Source: CAZOKZ01 sp964580585
GTDB lineage: Bacteria; Sumerlaeota; Sumerlaeia; SLMS01; JAHLLQ01
Assembly: GCA_964580585.1 (NCBI GenBank)
Contig: CAZOKZ010000022.1
Location: 1 to 61,458 of the forward strand
Direction: 5' to 3'
DNA length: 61,458 nucleotides
Part shown: positions 27,706-36,720 of the stretch, one piece after another
How the letters are laid out: every line of letters starts with the position of its first letter
Position numbering within the stretch: position 1 is the first letter of the stretch
The notes under the pieces: generated by a model
The model's input: only the letters and a program-made list of their open reading frames with translations
What the model was told of the DNA's origin: nothing
Databases searched by the model: none
Position numbers and translations under genes: made by a program

Positions 27706-28347
27706 ATGGAACCGTGGTATGTTGAACTGACTGGAACCGCCAAAGGCGTGATGATCAACGAGGAAGGAAATTTTCTGCTGATGACCGCCGGATTTATGAA
27801 GGGCGAAGATTATTTGCGCTGGATGGAGCGTTCAATCGATAGGCGCATCAAGCACCCGCCGGTAAACGAGTTTCCGTCTCTCGAAGCTCATGTATCATGG
27901 ATTTCCACCGCGATGATGCGCGATGCACTGTACCGGGTTCCTCAATTGAAAGAACGTGAAGACCTTGTTGCTTCGGCTCCGCTTGAAACCATCATTATCG
28001 CGCCCGGTGCAAACGATCCGCCGCATTATGCCATGTGGTTTGAAGGGATCGAAAACGCGCCATCGTACCGCATTGCGATTCATCGCTCGCCCATCGGAAC
28101 GGGCGCAATCGATCAAGCGATCACGTGTGGAGCCATTTACGGCACCGAACATTGTCCCATCGATTGTGTTGTGGAAGTGGACTTTTTGCAATCGCTACTG
28201 GCGCTTCCGTTTTTGCGCGATCTGTCGCGCGCATACAATGAAAGTGCGGAGGCCGTCGATGAAATCGTGGGAAAGTATAATAACCCCTATTGGGTGTACA
28301 ACGACACGGAAGAAAATTATCCCACGCGCGAAAACACGCCTGATTAA
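27706..28347 (+). CDS. Orphan protein, paralogue of the 28430 gene
   Basis: The product is 213 aa, cytosolic by appearance. It shares clear colinear similarity with the next gene: NFLLMTAGFMKG, FPSLEAHVSW-STA-MRDAL, PLETI, YR-AIHRSP, AIYG-CPIDC and GKYNNPYW-Y. The conserved Cys (CPIDC) and the IHRSP motif may form a functional site. No known family is recognised. It lacks the C-terminal extension of its paralogue. There is no Shine-Dalgarno; the TATA-like element lies 30 nt before the start, so the leader is short. It arose with the downstream gene by tandem duplication, and both kept the promoter box. Confidence 0.75.
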   Translation: MEPWYVELTGTAKGVMINEEGNFLLMTAGFMKGEDYLRWMERSIDRRIKHPPVNEFPSLEAHVSWISTAMMRDALYRVPQLKEREDLVASAPLETIIIAPGANDPPHYAMWFEGIENAPSYRIAIHRSPIGTGAIDQAITCGAIYGTEHCPIDCVVEVDFLQSLLALPFLRDLSRAYNESAEAVDEIVGKYNNPYWVYNDTEENYPTRENTPD

Positions 28348-28378
28348 TTCGTATTAATAGAGTATGTACCGAGGGCAT

Positions 28379-28405
28379 CCACCAAATCAGGCGATATTAT
28401 ATATA
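28379..28405 (+). promoter_or_regulatory. Shared promoter box (copy 4)
   Basis: CCACCAAATCAGGCGA (28379-28394) is followed by TTATATATA (28397-28405), about 32 nt before the ATG at 28430. It has two changes in the GGGTGA half. Unlike the other copies, a strong Shine-Dalgarno (AAGGAGGAG, 28415-28423) lies between the TATA element and the start. This argues that the AT element is a bacterial -10 rather than an archaeal TATA box. Confidence 0.6.
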
Positions 28406-28429
28406 CCAGGAAATAAGGAGGAGTTTAAT

Positions 28430-29266
28430 ATGGTAAAGGCTATTGCATACGAAGATAATGAAAACTTCCTTTTGATGACGGCGGGCTTTATGAAAGGTCA
28501 CGATTTCTTGCACTGGGCGGGCAGCACACTCGATGAACGACTCAAACAACTCGTGAGCGACTTTCCGTCTTTGGAAGCCCACGTCTCCTGGCTTTCGACC
28601 GCCATCATGCGTGACGCGCTGCTGTGCGAAGACGATTTCTATGATCAGGAAGACTTTGTGAAATCCATCCCTCTGGAAACGATTGTCGTTGGACCGGGGC
28701 CGAACAATGTGCAACCTTACCGCTCCTGGTTCGATCAAGTCGAAGGCGCGACAACGTACCGCGTCGTGATTCACCGCAGCCCGAAAATGCACAACGAAAC
28801 GAAAGTGCCCATTATGTGTGATGCGATTTATCGAGGAAGAGCCTGCCCCATCGATTGCGTGTACACCGGAAACGCCGAGCAATCGATCCACGGATTGCAT
28901 TTTCTGCAAGACCTCGCCCGCGCGTACCGTGAAGGCCCCGAAGCCGTCGATGCAGTAATAGGCAAATACGATAACCCGTTTTGGATTTATCGGGACGCCG
29001 AGGAAAACTCACCGGTGGGGGATAGCGAATTGGAAGGCACTGTCGATATCCTCGAAATCACCTCCGAAAAAATCAAAATCCCGCAAACCGTGTATGACAC
29101 GCTCGAGCACATCCGCCAGTCGGGCGAAACCAACATGCTCGACCGACTGCGCGTACAGCAAATCGCCGACCGGCTGGAAGCCTACGAAACCGTGCTCTGG
29201 ATCGAAGACCACCCGCAATTGTACGCGCGGGGAATTTTTCAGGGGTTTGAAAGCGAAGACGACTAA
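28430..29266 (+). CDS. Orphan protein with DUF5049-like C-terminus
   Basis: The product is 278 aa. The start at 28430 is fixed by AAGGAGGAG 8 nt upstream. Residues 1-205 are paralogous to the gene at 27706. Residues about 218-275 (IPQTVYDTLEHIRQSGETNMLDRLRVQQIADRL, then an aromatic/acidic end) resemble DUF5049, a short helical domain known mainly from phage and mobile-element proteins. The fusion suggests a link to mobile DNA or phage biology. The function of either part is unknown. Confidence 0.78.
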   Translation: MVKAIAYEDNENFLLMTAGFMKGHDFLHWAGSTLDERLKQLVSDFPSLEAHVSWLSTAIMRDALLCEDDFYDQEDFVKSIPLETIVVGPGPNNVQPYRSWFDQVEGATTYRVVIHRSPKMHNETKVPIMCDAIYRGRACPIDCVYTGNAEQSIHGLHFLQDLARAYREGPEAVDAVIGKYDNPFWIYRDAEENSPVGDSELEGTVDILEITSEKIKIPQTVYDTLEHIRQSGETNMLDRLRVQQIADRLEAYETVLWIEDHPQLYARGIFQGFESEDD

Positions 29267-29812
29267 CGTCGCGATTTTGCATTCTGTCTTTTCTGACATT
29301 TGAAAATAGCTATGAGAAAACACTGTTTTCTGAACAACAAAAGTAACATCGTAACTCGGTATTTCTAACGCGCTCTTTTGGACAGATCAGCGCCATGCAA
29401 CGATACTTTACTTTTTCACACGCATAAACATACCAAACTTCAAGATGGACTACAAACAAACTTTCGAATTGCATCGCCAAACCTAATCATCGGCCTCAAA
29501 TTATGCACTGTTTTAGAGCACCCGCGTCGAGGCGTCTCAAAAAGAGATGCGCGATTCAAAACATTATAAGACGTCAGCCGAGACAAAATCGTTTCACTTT
29601 TTATCAAATATGCCAAAAATTGTTATAACATCGTTTTATGATATTTTGTTTGTTATTGAGCCTCCGCACATTGACATTCCAATTCGTTTTTATCAATCTG
29701 ATATTGTCGTAACGTTCAATGGCTCACTGAACGAAGCGCGCGCGGGAAGTGCGTCAGGGAAAGGTTACACAGTTTTACAAAATCACATTACATTCTGTGG
29801 GAGGTTCTTCTA
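29267..29812. other. Intergenic region, 546 nt, nothing firm
   Basis: AT-rich sequence with only short, atypical open frames; none has a Shine-Dalgarno or a recognisable product. The GGGAGG at 29799-29804 is the ribosome-binding site of the next gene. No hairpin with a U-run was seen. Confidence 0.5.
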
Positions 29813-31165
29813 ATGAAGAGCATGAATAAGAGTTGGAAGTCTATCGTAGCAACTATGGCAGTGGCGAGTGTGTTTTCGATCGCCCCAATCCATGTGTCGG
29901 CTTGGGCACCAAATGGTGGATGGCAGCAAGGCGACCTAAACACACATGCAACAGAAACTGGACGGAAAAATCGTTCCAAAATCATCTTTGCTGAAGAATT
30001 AACAACCAGCGGAAGTGAGCCGGGAGCACCGGGAGGAATTACAGAAAGCTCCTATACCGATCGCACCGGAATCGAAGCTTGTCTTATTGACAAAACGGCG
30101 GGTAACGATCGTAATATTATTTCTGGACTTTTCGACGCAATCTTGCGTAGCTCCAGTCGTAAAACCGGAACATTAATTGGTATCACCGGCCGGGCGATTT
30201 TGAATCAATCGGACGATTTGATCAATAGCGATTCGGAATCAAGCGCGCGAATATCGGCGGCATATGGTGGTGTTTTCTACTCGGGTTTTTGCAGCCCTGA
30301 AGAATCTACCTACGGTGATCTGGTTTTCCATAGCGGTCTTCTCAATACATTGACTGGCACTCTTTCCTATGTTGAAATGGATGCGGTCAGCACCAATGAT
30401 ACTGATATTCCGGTTATTAGCGGTGACACGAAAGGTCTCGATGTAACCATCCTCAACGGTACGCGAACGGCTGGCGATTACGCTGTCATCGCGGGCAATG
30501 TTGTCGGTGTTGACGTTGGTATGTTGTCATCGGACTCTGATTCAGACGATACCGCCCAAATGGATTCTTACTATGGTGTTCGTGTAAATGCACCGTTGAA
30601 ATTTAACCACTCAACATCTGAATTGGACCCAAACCTGGAAGACTTTTCGGGGACATCTGCAGGTGTTTTTGTTGCAGGCGCATTGGGCGAATCCGATGCT
30701 GGCGAACCTTACTATGGTGTATTAGTCGATGAAGCACCTGCAAAATCGGGGCCGACAGACACCCGTGACTTCGTTGGTATTCGTTCGGAAAGCACGGTCG
30801 AATTAGCCGGGTCGGTCGTACTTGATCCGAAAGATACCACGACTCTCCCCTCTACAGCGTCTAGTTGCGATAAATGTTTGCCGATCAACCGTGCTGTTGT
30901 TCTGTTTGATCTGGCGGCGCCGAATTCGACAACGCACTATAATGCTTATTCACCGCTGGATGATGGCGAAGATGGCCAGGTAATTACGTTAATCAACGTC
31001 GGAACGGGGACGGGTTCGGCTGTTTTCTATGAATCAGTAAGCCCAGGCACGGCAAACCTGAACCTTGGGTCTAGCACTCGTACACTCGCTAAAGGCGACG
31101 CATTGACTTTAGTCTATTCAGCAGCGCTAAGTCAATGGATCGAAATTAGTTTCTCGAACAATTGA
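29813..31165 (+). CDS. Secreted protein with tail-fibre-like C-terminus
   Basis: The product is 450 aa. The ATG at 29813 follows GGGAGG by 8 nt. A signal peptide ends near HVSA (residue 30). Residues 60-340 are Gly/Ser/Asp/Thr-rich beta-repeats without a recognised family. The last ~75 residues (GQVITLINVGTG, then SSTRTLAKGDALTLVYSAALSQWIEI) resemble C-terminal modules of phage tail fibres and bacterial surface fibres, which trimerise or bind ligands. It is monocistronic, with a strong terminator 25 nt downstream. It is likely a surface fibre or appendage protein; a phage origin is possible. Confidence 0.82.
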   Translation: MKSMNKSWKSIVATMAVASVFSIAPIHVSAWAPNGGWQQGDLNTHATETGRKNRSKIIFAEELTTSGSEPGAPGGITESSYTDRTGIEACLIDKTAGNDRNIISGLFDAILRSSSRKTGTLIGITGRAILNQSDDLINSDSESSARISAAYGGVFYSGFCSPEESTYGDLVFHSGLLNTLTGTLSYVEMDAVSTNDTDIPVISGDTKGLDVTILNGTRTAGDYAVIAGNVVGVDVGMLSSDSDSDDTAQMDSYYGVRVNAPLKFNHSTSELDPNLEDFSGTSAGVFVAGALGESDAGEPYYGVLVDEAPAKSGPTDTRDFVGIRSESTVELAGSVVLDPKDTTTLPSTASSCDKCLPINRAVVLFDLAAPNSTTHYNAYSPLDDGEDGQVITLINVGTGTGSAVFYESVSPGTANLNLGSSTRTLAKGDALTLVYSAALSQWIEISFSNN

Positions 31166-31189
31166 TTTCACCTGCTTGTGTTGTATCAT

Positions 31190-31222
31190 CGACAGCCGGA
31201 AACATCCTGTTTTCGGCTGTCG
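31190..31222 (+). terminator. Intrinsic terminator
   Basis: CGACAGCCGGAAAC (31190-31203) pairs with GTTTTCGGCTGTCG (31209-31222), a 14-bp stem with one G-U pair and a 5-nt loop, followed by GTTTAG. It lies 25 nt after the stop of the preceding gene. Confidence 0.8.
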
Positions 31223-31355
31223 GTTTAGTAAGTCGTATTTAATGCGGGTGCGCATTTTTGCTTCATGCTGGCATCGCATTCAAGAGATGACTGCGGTATG
31301 GTTGCACAATTGCGGACTTTTGCATGTGGTTCAATTTACAGTGGGAGGAAATCTC

Positions 31356-34300
31356 ATGTCGTATTTTCGTTTGGGTGGTTCGTGTCTTGTGGGAATGTTA
31401 GTTTTGCTCTCTGTTCCCATGGCAAGCTATGCTGATAACCTTGTAAATCTTACTGCCTATCATTATTCCGGGCAAACTTACATAACGTGGGACGAAATTG
31501 ATCGTCAAGCGACGGATCGCTATGAAGTGTATCGCTCGTCGTCGGCCATTACGCTTGATAGCGGAGTGGTGAAAAGCAACGGTAGTCCAATCTCTCCTTT
31601 TTACATCGAGGTCGAGGGATCCTCCAGCGTTCCCTATGGGCGTCAGTACGAACCTACAAAGTTTAACTCTGGAGTTGATTTTGACGAATTTGAGCTTACC
31701 CATTATCCAGTGATGTCCACGGGGGAACAAGTCACGATGCTGGACGATTCCCAGGGTTTTTTGGTCTGGACACCAGCGGCCACGGCGCAATGGACAGGTG
31801 ACAATTCGGAGGTTGAAGACGAACAGGCTTATTACGCTGTGCTTGTAGAGGGCGAAACAGACGCCGACTATTTTTCCGCAACCGGTGCAATCACTGAAAC
31901 GAATGCACGTGTAAAACCTGTGCTTGCTTGGGAGCGCGTAAACGAATCGGATGAAGTCAGAAACAGGCTGTATATCGAATACATGTCGCTTGATGGCTGG
32001 AACGCTAAGGGCATGGGGTATGGAATTCCCTACATCGTCTCATATCCTGTGGACTTTGATCCTGAAGAAAGCGATACTTATCCCGTCCAACTCCAACTGC
32101 ATCATAAAGATTTCCAAGGCCAGCCTATTGATCGAACCGACTCCGGGAATTACATTTTAATTCAAGCACATGACCGGTATTCAACATTTTATTTTGGCTG
32201 GCATGAATCGTTCGACTATTCGAATAGTTTTCATCATTACATCAGCAGCGGTGTAGGTGAAAATTATGCCCTAGCAGGTGGTACGCTTCCCAGCAACCAA
32301 AATGGCAAGGTCGTCAATTACACCGAAATGAGCCTCCTGCGCATGGTTCAGGACACGCTCGATGATTCTTTCAACCATGCCGATTCGAATTACGTTTATG
32401 CAACAGGTTTTTCAATGGGAGCGTCGGGCGCTTTGGCGCTTGGCATACGCTATCCCCAAGTATTTAGCACAATTTATTCTTTGAAACCGATGACCAATTT
32501 TTCACGTCAGCCCCAAGGATTGGATGAAGAAGATGAAGCCGTCGTTGATTTTGTAAATGGACGTGCCATCATTGGCCTTGAGGACTTGAGTGAACAGGAG
32601 ATTTTGGATCCTGTCGATGGCGTCACGACATTGTATGGCCCACTCAATTCACCTGGCTCTCAAAGTGTGGAGACTGCCGTTGAAATTCGTTCGCCTTGGT
32701 TGGGTGTATATAATGATGACAGCACACTTGAACTTGCCTCGCATCTTGAATGGATTAACAATCTTGACATCAGTGTCTGGGAGTGGCTCGACCTTGGCCA
32801 TGTCATGAATACATTATTACGCGACCAGGATACCGCCTATATTCAATTTGTCTCTGGATTGAAAGATGAAGTTTTGCTCTGGAGTACTCAAGGGCAACCG
32901 TTCTTCAATCAAATTAACAATGCGCACGTTGGATATACCGGTGCTGCCACGTGCGAGGTTCATGCTGTTTCAGCGCCTTCAGTCCCCTATTCACTGATGA
33001 TGACGAATGGATCCTCATCGCCAGTAGTATTCTGGGACGACTTTAAATATCCCAAGAACTTGAGTTACCCGGCCCTTTCATACCCCGATTTTGCATTTCA
33101 AACTCCGCCTATAGCTGTCGATGTCGAATGTAGCACTTCAACCTTAAGTTGGAATTTGAACGTTGTTTGGAATGTAGATTGGTGGACGGGGACGCAGTTG
33201 GGTATTTCCAACTACGATGCGCAAGGCAGCATCACCGATACATCGACGACGTGGTCTGTGGCGCTTTGGGCTTACGATACTGAAGTTATTTCGGAAACTA
33301 ACGGTGCCTACGTTGATGTGACGCCCAAACGCACGCAAGCGTTCCATCCCATTCAAGGTAAAGAAGTAAATTGGGAAGTCGAAACGCTTGATACGACTCC
33401 GGTGACGCTCGCCTCTGGCACCATTTGTGTCGATAACACGAACGGCACGGTCACCGTCCCCCGCGTGCCGCTCACCACGTCCGGCGTACGCGTGACGCTG
33501 ACAACAACCACGACGAATTGCAACCAGCGACCCGATTTCACCGTCCTGTGTCTTTCCGAATACGGCGACATTTGGGGCATTATTCCCGATAACGAGGACG
33601 AGGATTTTCCTACGTCTCCAACGATGTGGGGCGATGCCGTGGGGTACAAGCACGATCAAAGCATCGGCTGGCAAACCGTGTCCGGCGACTTTACCGGGGA
33701 CGGACTCGGTGAATTTGCCTGTATCACACAATACGGCGATGTGTGGACCGTGGAAAACGATGGCGAACGCACGCTTGATAATAACACCAACCAATCGTCC
33801 GGTTGGGCATACGACGAAGAAGACGGTTGGGGCGTTGTTGTTGCCGATGTCGATGGGGACGGACACGACGATCTGGTGCAATTTACCGAATACACCGACT
33901 ACGTTTGGATCAGTCTGGCCGACACGGACGGCTCGTTCGACTCGCCCTCGCAAACTAATCATCCAGGAACTTCCTATTTGCCCGCCGATGGTTTTTGGAT
34001 TGGCGCGGGCGATGTTAATGGTGACGGACGCGACGACCTGGTGCAAATCGATGATAGCGGCGACGCCTATGTCGCGCTCGCACAATCGAACGGAACCTAT
34101 GCCGACCTCGAAGATTGGAGCCCGACCCAGTCCATCATCTATGATCGCACGAACGAATACGGCGTGCATCTTGGTGACGTAAACGGCGACGGTTATGCCG
34201 ATTTGATCTCCGTCCCTCCGTACGATCTTGATCCGCAAGTCGGTGTTCTCGTAGCGCTGTCAAACGGCAAAGACGGCTTCTACGACGTTGACGATTGGGG

Positions 34301-34547
34301 GTATCTCGCTTTCCGCGACGCTCCTGGCAACGACGAAGACGGATACAATGTTTTTGTCACCGACATCAACCGCGACGGACGCGCCGATCTATTGTGTCTG
34401 ACCTCGAACCACAATATTTGGGTCGCCCGCTCCACCGCGCAAACCGCCGACCGCGAAGACGCCTTCGGAACGCCTGTCAACTACGGCGAAACCGGCTTCA
34501 AACACCATCCCCTAGGCGCATGGCAGACCTTCACCGGACGCTACTAA
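31356..34547 (+). CDS. Secreted alpha/beta-hydrolase (esterase-like) with FG-GAP repeats
   Basis: The product is 1063 aa. The start at 31356 is chosen for GGGAGG and the signal peptide that follows (cleaved near ASYA). Residues about 27-110 look fibronectin-like (LVNLTAYHYSGQTYITWDE). Residues about 200-500 form an alpha/beta-hydrolase: the nucleophile elbow GFSMG (Ser near 352) and a late LDLGHVMN with a candidate His, as in secreted PHB-depolymerase-like or feruloyl-type esterases. Residues about 725-1063 are FG-GAP/VCBS repeats with Ca-binding DxDGDG loops (DVDGDGHDD, DVNGDGRDD, DVNGDGYAD), homologous to the tail of the dehydrogenase at 16931 and ending the same way (GFKHHPLGAWQ). It is probably an extracellular enzyme acting on polysaccharide esters or polyesters. 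The substrate is unknown. Confidence 0.88.
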   Translation: MSYFRLGGSCLVGMLVLLSVPMASYADNLVNLTAYHYSGQTYITWDEIDRQATDRYEVYRSSSAITLDSGVVKSNGSPISPFYIEVEGSSSVPYGRQYEPTKFNSGVDFDEFELTHYPVMSTGEQVTMLDDSQGFLVWTPAATAQWTGDNSEVEDEQAYYAVLVEGETDADYFSATGAITETNARVKPVLAWERVNESDEVRNRLYIEYMSLDGWNAKGMGYGIPYIVSYPVDFDPEESDTYPVQLQLHHKDFQGQPIDRTDSGNYILIQAHDRYSTFYFGWHESFDYSNSFHHYISSGVGENYALAGGTLPSNQNGKVVNYTEMSLLRMVQDTLDDSFNHADSNYVYATGFSMGASGALALGIRYPQVFSTIYSLKPMTNFSRQPQGLDEEDEAVVDFVNGRAIIGLEDLSEQEILDPVDGVTTLYGPLNSPGSQSVETAVEIRSPWLGVYNDDSTLELASHLEWINNLDISVWEWLDLGHVMNTLLRDQDTAYIQFVSGLKDEVLLWSTQGQPFFNQINNAHVGYTGAATCEVHAVSAPSVPYSLMMTNGSSSPVVFWDDFKYPKNLSYPALSYPDFAFQTPPIAVDVECSTSTLSWNLNVVWNVDWWTGTQLGISNYDAQGSITDTSTTWSVALWAYDTEVISETNGAYVDVTPKRTQAFHPIQGKEVNWEVETLDTTPVTLASGTICVDNTNGTVTVPRVPLTTSGVRVTLTTTTTNCNQRPDFTVLCLSEYGDIWGIIPDNEDEDFPTSPTMWGDAVGYKHDQSIGWQTVSGDFTGDGLGEFACITQYGDVWTVENDGERTLDNNTNQSSGWAYDEEDGWGVVVADVDGDGHDDLVQFTEYTDYVWISLADTDGSFDSPSQTNHPGTSYLPADGFWIGAGDVNGDGRDDLVQIDDSGDAYVALAQSNGTYADLEDWSPTQSIIYDRTNEYGVHLGDVNGDGYADLISVPPYDLDPQVGVLVALSNGKDGFYDVDDWGYLAFRDAPGNDEDGYNVFVTDINRDGRADLLCLTSNHNIWVARSTAQTADREDAFGTPVNYGETGFKHHPLGAWQTFTGRY

Positions 34548-34555
34548 AGAAAGAG

Positions 34556-34584
34556 CCCTCCCGCTCAAAAGGACCGGGGGAGGG
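34556..34584 (+). terminator. Weak terminator-like hairpin
   Basis: CCCTCCCG (34556-34563) can pair with CGGGGGAGGG (34575-34584), with a 2-nt bulge, 9 nt after the esterase stop. No U-run follows. Confidence 0.35.
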
Positions 34585-35190
34585 AGATTACCTCTCCGCC
34601 CCCCGATCCAAAAAACTCAAAGCAGACTTATCTAATGGGCTCCAGTCTGGTAATCGATGAAGTCTAAGCGACCAGGAAAACCCCCAAGTTCCCAGTCAAA
34701 AATATTTTTGTGTTGGTGCGTGCAGGTGAATGCGGTTTTTGCTTCGGAACGATGAATTTTTCTTTCTTGATAATTATAAATAAATGGAGTTACCTTGACC
34801 GTTTTTCAGCACAGGTTCAAACTCTGTTTCGCTGAAGCTGTGCCCAATCTCCCATTCAGGCAAAAAACATTTTTGTATTAAATGCCATTCTCCTCAAAGA
34901 AAGATTTCGCTTCTCACTCGTTTGACAAATACGTATCTCGCGGCTATTTGGCGATACACTGTTGAATTTGTTCGTCTTATGCCTAATGTCAAAAGATGCT
35001 TGCGTTTTTAATCTTTCTCAGGAGGATGCCATTTATTATCTGATTTGTCTTTGGAGTGGATTCGTCAAGGGAAGGGGACTATTTCGTCGAATCAAAAAAT
35101 TTTCGTCCGTAGCGCAACGGGATACGCTTTTCGGGCGTTCTTTTAGCAGGAAAACGTGTTGGATTTATCTTTATCGGGAGGGCCGGGGTG
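34585..35190. other. Intergenic region, about 600 nt
   Basis: No convincing gene, repeat or RNA was seen. GGGAGG at 35178-35183 is the ribosome-binding site of the next gene. Confidence 0.5.
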
Positions 35191-36582
35191 ATGGCTATCC
35201 GTGGTGGATTGTTGTGTCTTGCGTTGGGTGTTTTGGCGGTTTCGCCGGTTTGGGCGGAAACGTTTCAGGTTTATAACGTGGATTTCGACAAGGTCCCGCT
35301 GGCGTGCGCGCTGGTGGGATCTTTCAATAATTGGGACTCATCGGCGAATCCGATGTCGGAAAATACCGATGGATTCGTAATCGATCTGGCACTGGCGGAC
35401 GGCGAGTATTCCTACGGATTCTGGATGTCGTTTACGGGCCAGGAGGATGTGCTGGTTCAGGACCAACGCTCGAACGTTTATACGTTTAGTCCGGAAGGCG
35501 AAGTTCATAATTTGCTCGTGTTGGAAAACGGCACACGCACCATTCCCACCGGTTTGGAATTATTCGAATGGCCTGATGCGTCAGCAGAAGACGTGGTGGT
35601 GGCGGGCGATTTCAACGGCTGGTTTCAGGGCAATGTGCGTTTGCTGAAAAATGGATCGAATGTTTGGCAGGCGTGGCTCGATGTGGGACGGCCAGTGGTT
35701 TATAAATACGTCGTGGACGATCTGTGGAAATCGGAACCATCGGACGACGGCATCGCACTGGTGGGCGACGATTTTAACAACTATAATAACATTCGAATGC
35801 CGGACGGTCCGGTGACCGATCCTCCACCGGAAAGCCAAGGTTCCATGATGGCGGCGTTGGACGGTCAGAAGGCTTCTCCGTTTCGAGTGGAACCAATGCT
35901 CGAGCATGCGATGGGGCTTGCAAAACAAGGCGATTATTCGGGGGCGGTGATGAAATGCCGCGAGGCGCGCGGGATGGCGGGTTCAAATAAGGAACTGGCT
36001 TTGAAATCCCTGGAAACGGAAGCGGACATTCATCGTTTGTATGGAAAGAACGACCGCGCGGCAGGCATTCTGGAGCGTGTGACAACGCTTTCTGATTTCC
36101 CAACGACTCGCACGCTTGAAAGCCGGTACAAAATCGCCAAGCACGCGATTTATGGCGAGAAGGATTATGCAAAAGCGCGCTCGATTTACCAGGAACTTTT
36201 ACAAAGCGATTTGCCGGTCGTGGACAAGGCCCGGTTGGAATACGATGTCGCGCTGAGTTATATGAAAGAGAAGGACCGGGGGACGGCGCAGCTTCATCTC
36301 AACACGGCGCTCGAGCGCGTTTCGACGCAAACGCAAGCCGTCACAAAAGCGGTAACGGAACCCGACACCGAGGCGATTCATTTGCAGATGGAAATCTTGC
36401 TCGCGCAGGGCGAATGTTATTGGTACGCGCGCAATTTACCGGCAGCGCTCGATTGTTTCGAGCAAATCGAGCAGATGACACCCTGGCCAAAATCGCAGGT
36501 CGTGCAACTGGCGCAGCAGTGGAGCGAGTTTATTACGCTGTATCCCGATACTGAAATAGTGGAGAGCGATCCGGGTAGCTGA
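35191..36582 (+). CDS. Secreted CBM48/AMPK-like and TPR protein
   Basis: The product is 463 aa. A GTG at 35188 immediately precedes the chosen ATG. A signal peptide (MAIRGGLLCLALGVLAVSPVWA) is followed by two early-set glycogen-binding-like domains, with ALVGSFNNWD (about 40-50) and VVVAGDFNGW (about 136-145), the motif of CBM48/AMPK-beta modules. Residues about 235-455 are helical TPR-like repeats (AMGLAKQGDYSGAVMKCREA, YAKARSIYQELL, GECYWYARNLPAALDCFEQI). No enzyme domain is present, so it may be a periplasmic scaffold that binds polysaccharide or protein partners. A terminator stands between it and the giant gene. Confidence 0.85.
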   Translation: MAIRGGLLCLALGVLAVSPVWAETFQVYNVDFDKVPLACALVGSFNNWDSSANPMSENTDGFVIDLALADGEYSYGFWMSFTGQEDVLVQDQRSNVYTFSPEGEVHNLLVLENGTRTIPTGLELFEWPDASAEDVVVAGDFNGWFQGNVRLLKNGSNVWQAWLDVGRPVVYKYVVDDLWKSEPSDDGIALVGDDFNNYNNIRMPDGPVTDPPPESQGSMMAALDGQKASPFRVEPMLEHAMGLAKQGDYSGAVMKCREARGMAGSNKELALKSLETEADIHRLYGKNDRAAGILERVTTLSDFPTTRTLESRYKIAKHAIYGEKDYAKARSIYQELLQSDLPVVDKARLEYDVALSYMKEKDRGTAQLHLNTALERVSTQTQAVTKAVTEPDTEAIHLQMEILLAQGECYWYARNLPAALDCFEQIEQMTPWPKSQVVQLAQQWSEFITLYPDTEIVESDPGS

Positions 36583-36658
36583 AACGGCAGATTGCCGGGT
36601 TGGTAGATTCAATGGGGTGTTTGCGGGGATGATTGAAAAACTTGAATATATGCGGCGA

Positions 36659-36701
36659 CCGTTCTCTTTCTCACGGGGGAAGAGAACGGATCTTTTTTTA
36701 T
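36659..36701 (+). terminator. Strong intrinsic terminator or attenuator before the giant gene
   Basis: CCGTTCTCTT (36659-36668) pairs perfectly with AAGAGAACGG (36680-36689), followed by ATCTTTTTTTATTT. It is 77 nt after the stop of the CBM48/TPR gene. Only about 20 nt separate the U-run from the ATG of the 23.5-kb gene, and that space holds its AGGAGAGG Shine-Dalgarno. A conventional promoter barely fits downstream, so the hairpin may act as an attenuator for the giant gene. Confidence 0.88.
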
Positions 36702-36720
36702 TTGTTCAGGAGAGGTTTGC

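Noticed and set aside
11376..28405. TATA-like elements as proof of an archaeal genome
   Set aside because: Bacterial intrinsic terminators, strong Shine-Dalgarno sites between a TATA element and its start (28415-28423), and the bacterial-type gene content argue otherwise. The elements can be -10 boxes.
29547..29813. 88-codon plus-strand frame in the intergenic region
   Set aside because: No Shine-Dalgarno, no recognisable domain, and it overlaps the ribosome-binding site of the next gene.
33144..34238. 364-codon minus-strand frame inside the esterase gene
   Set aside because: It is antisense to the Ca-binding repeats, and its composition mirrors the codon bias of the sense gene.
34962..35276. 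104-codon plus-strand frame before the CBM48/TPR gene
   Set aside because: It overlaps the better supported gene, which has a Shine-Dalgarno and signal peptide.
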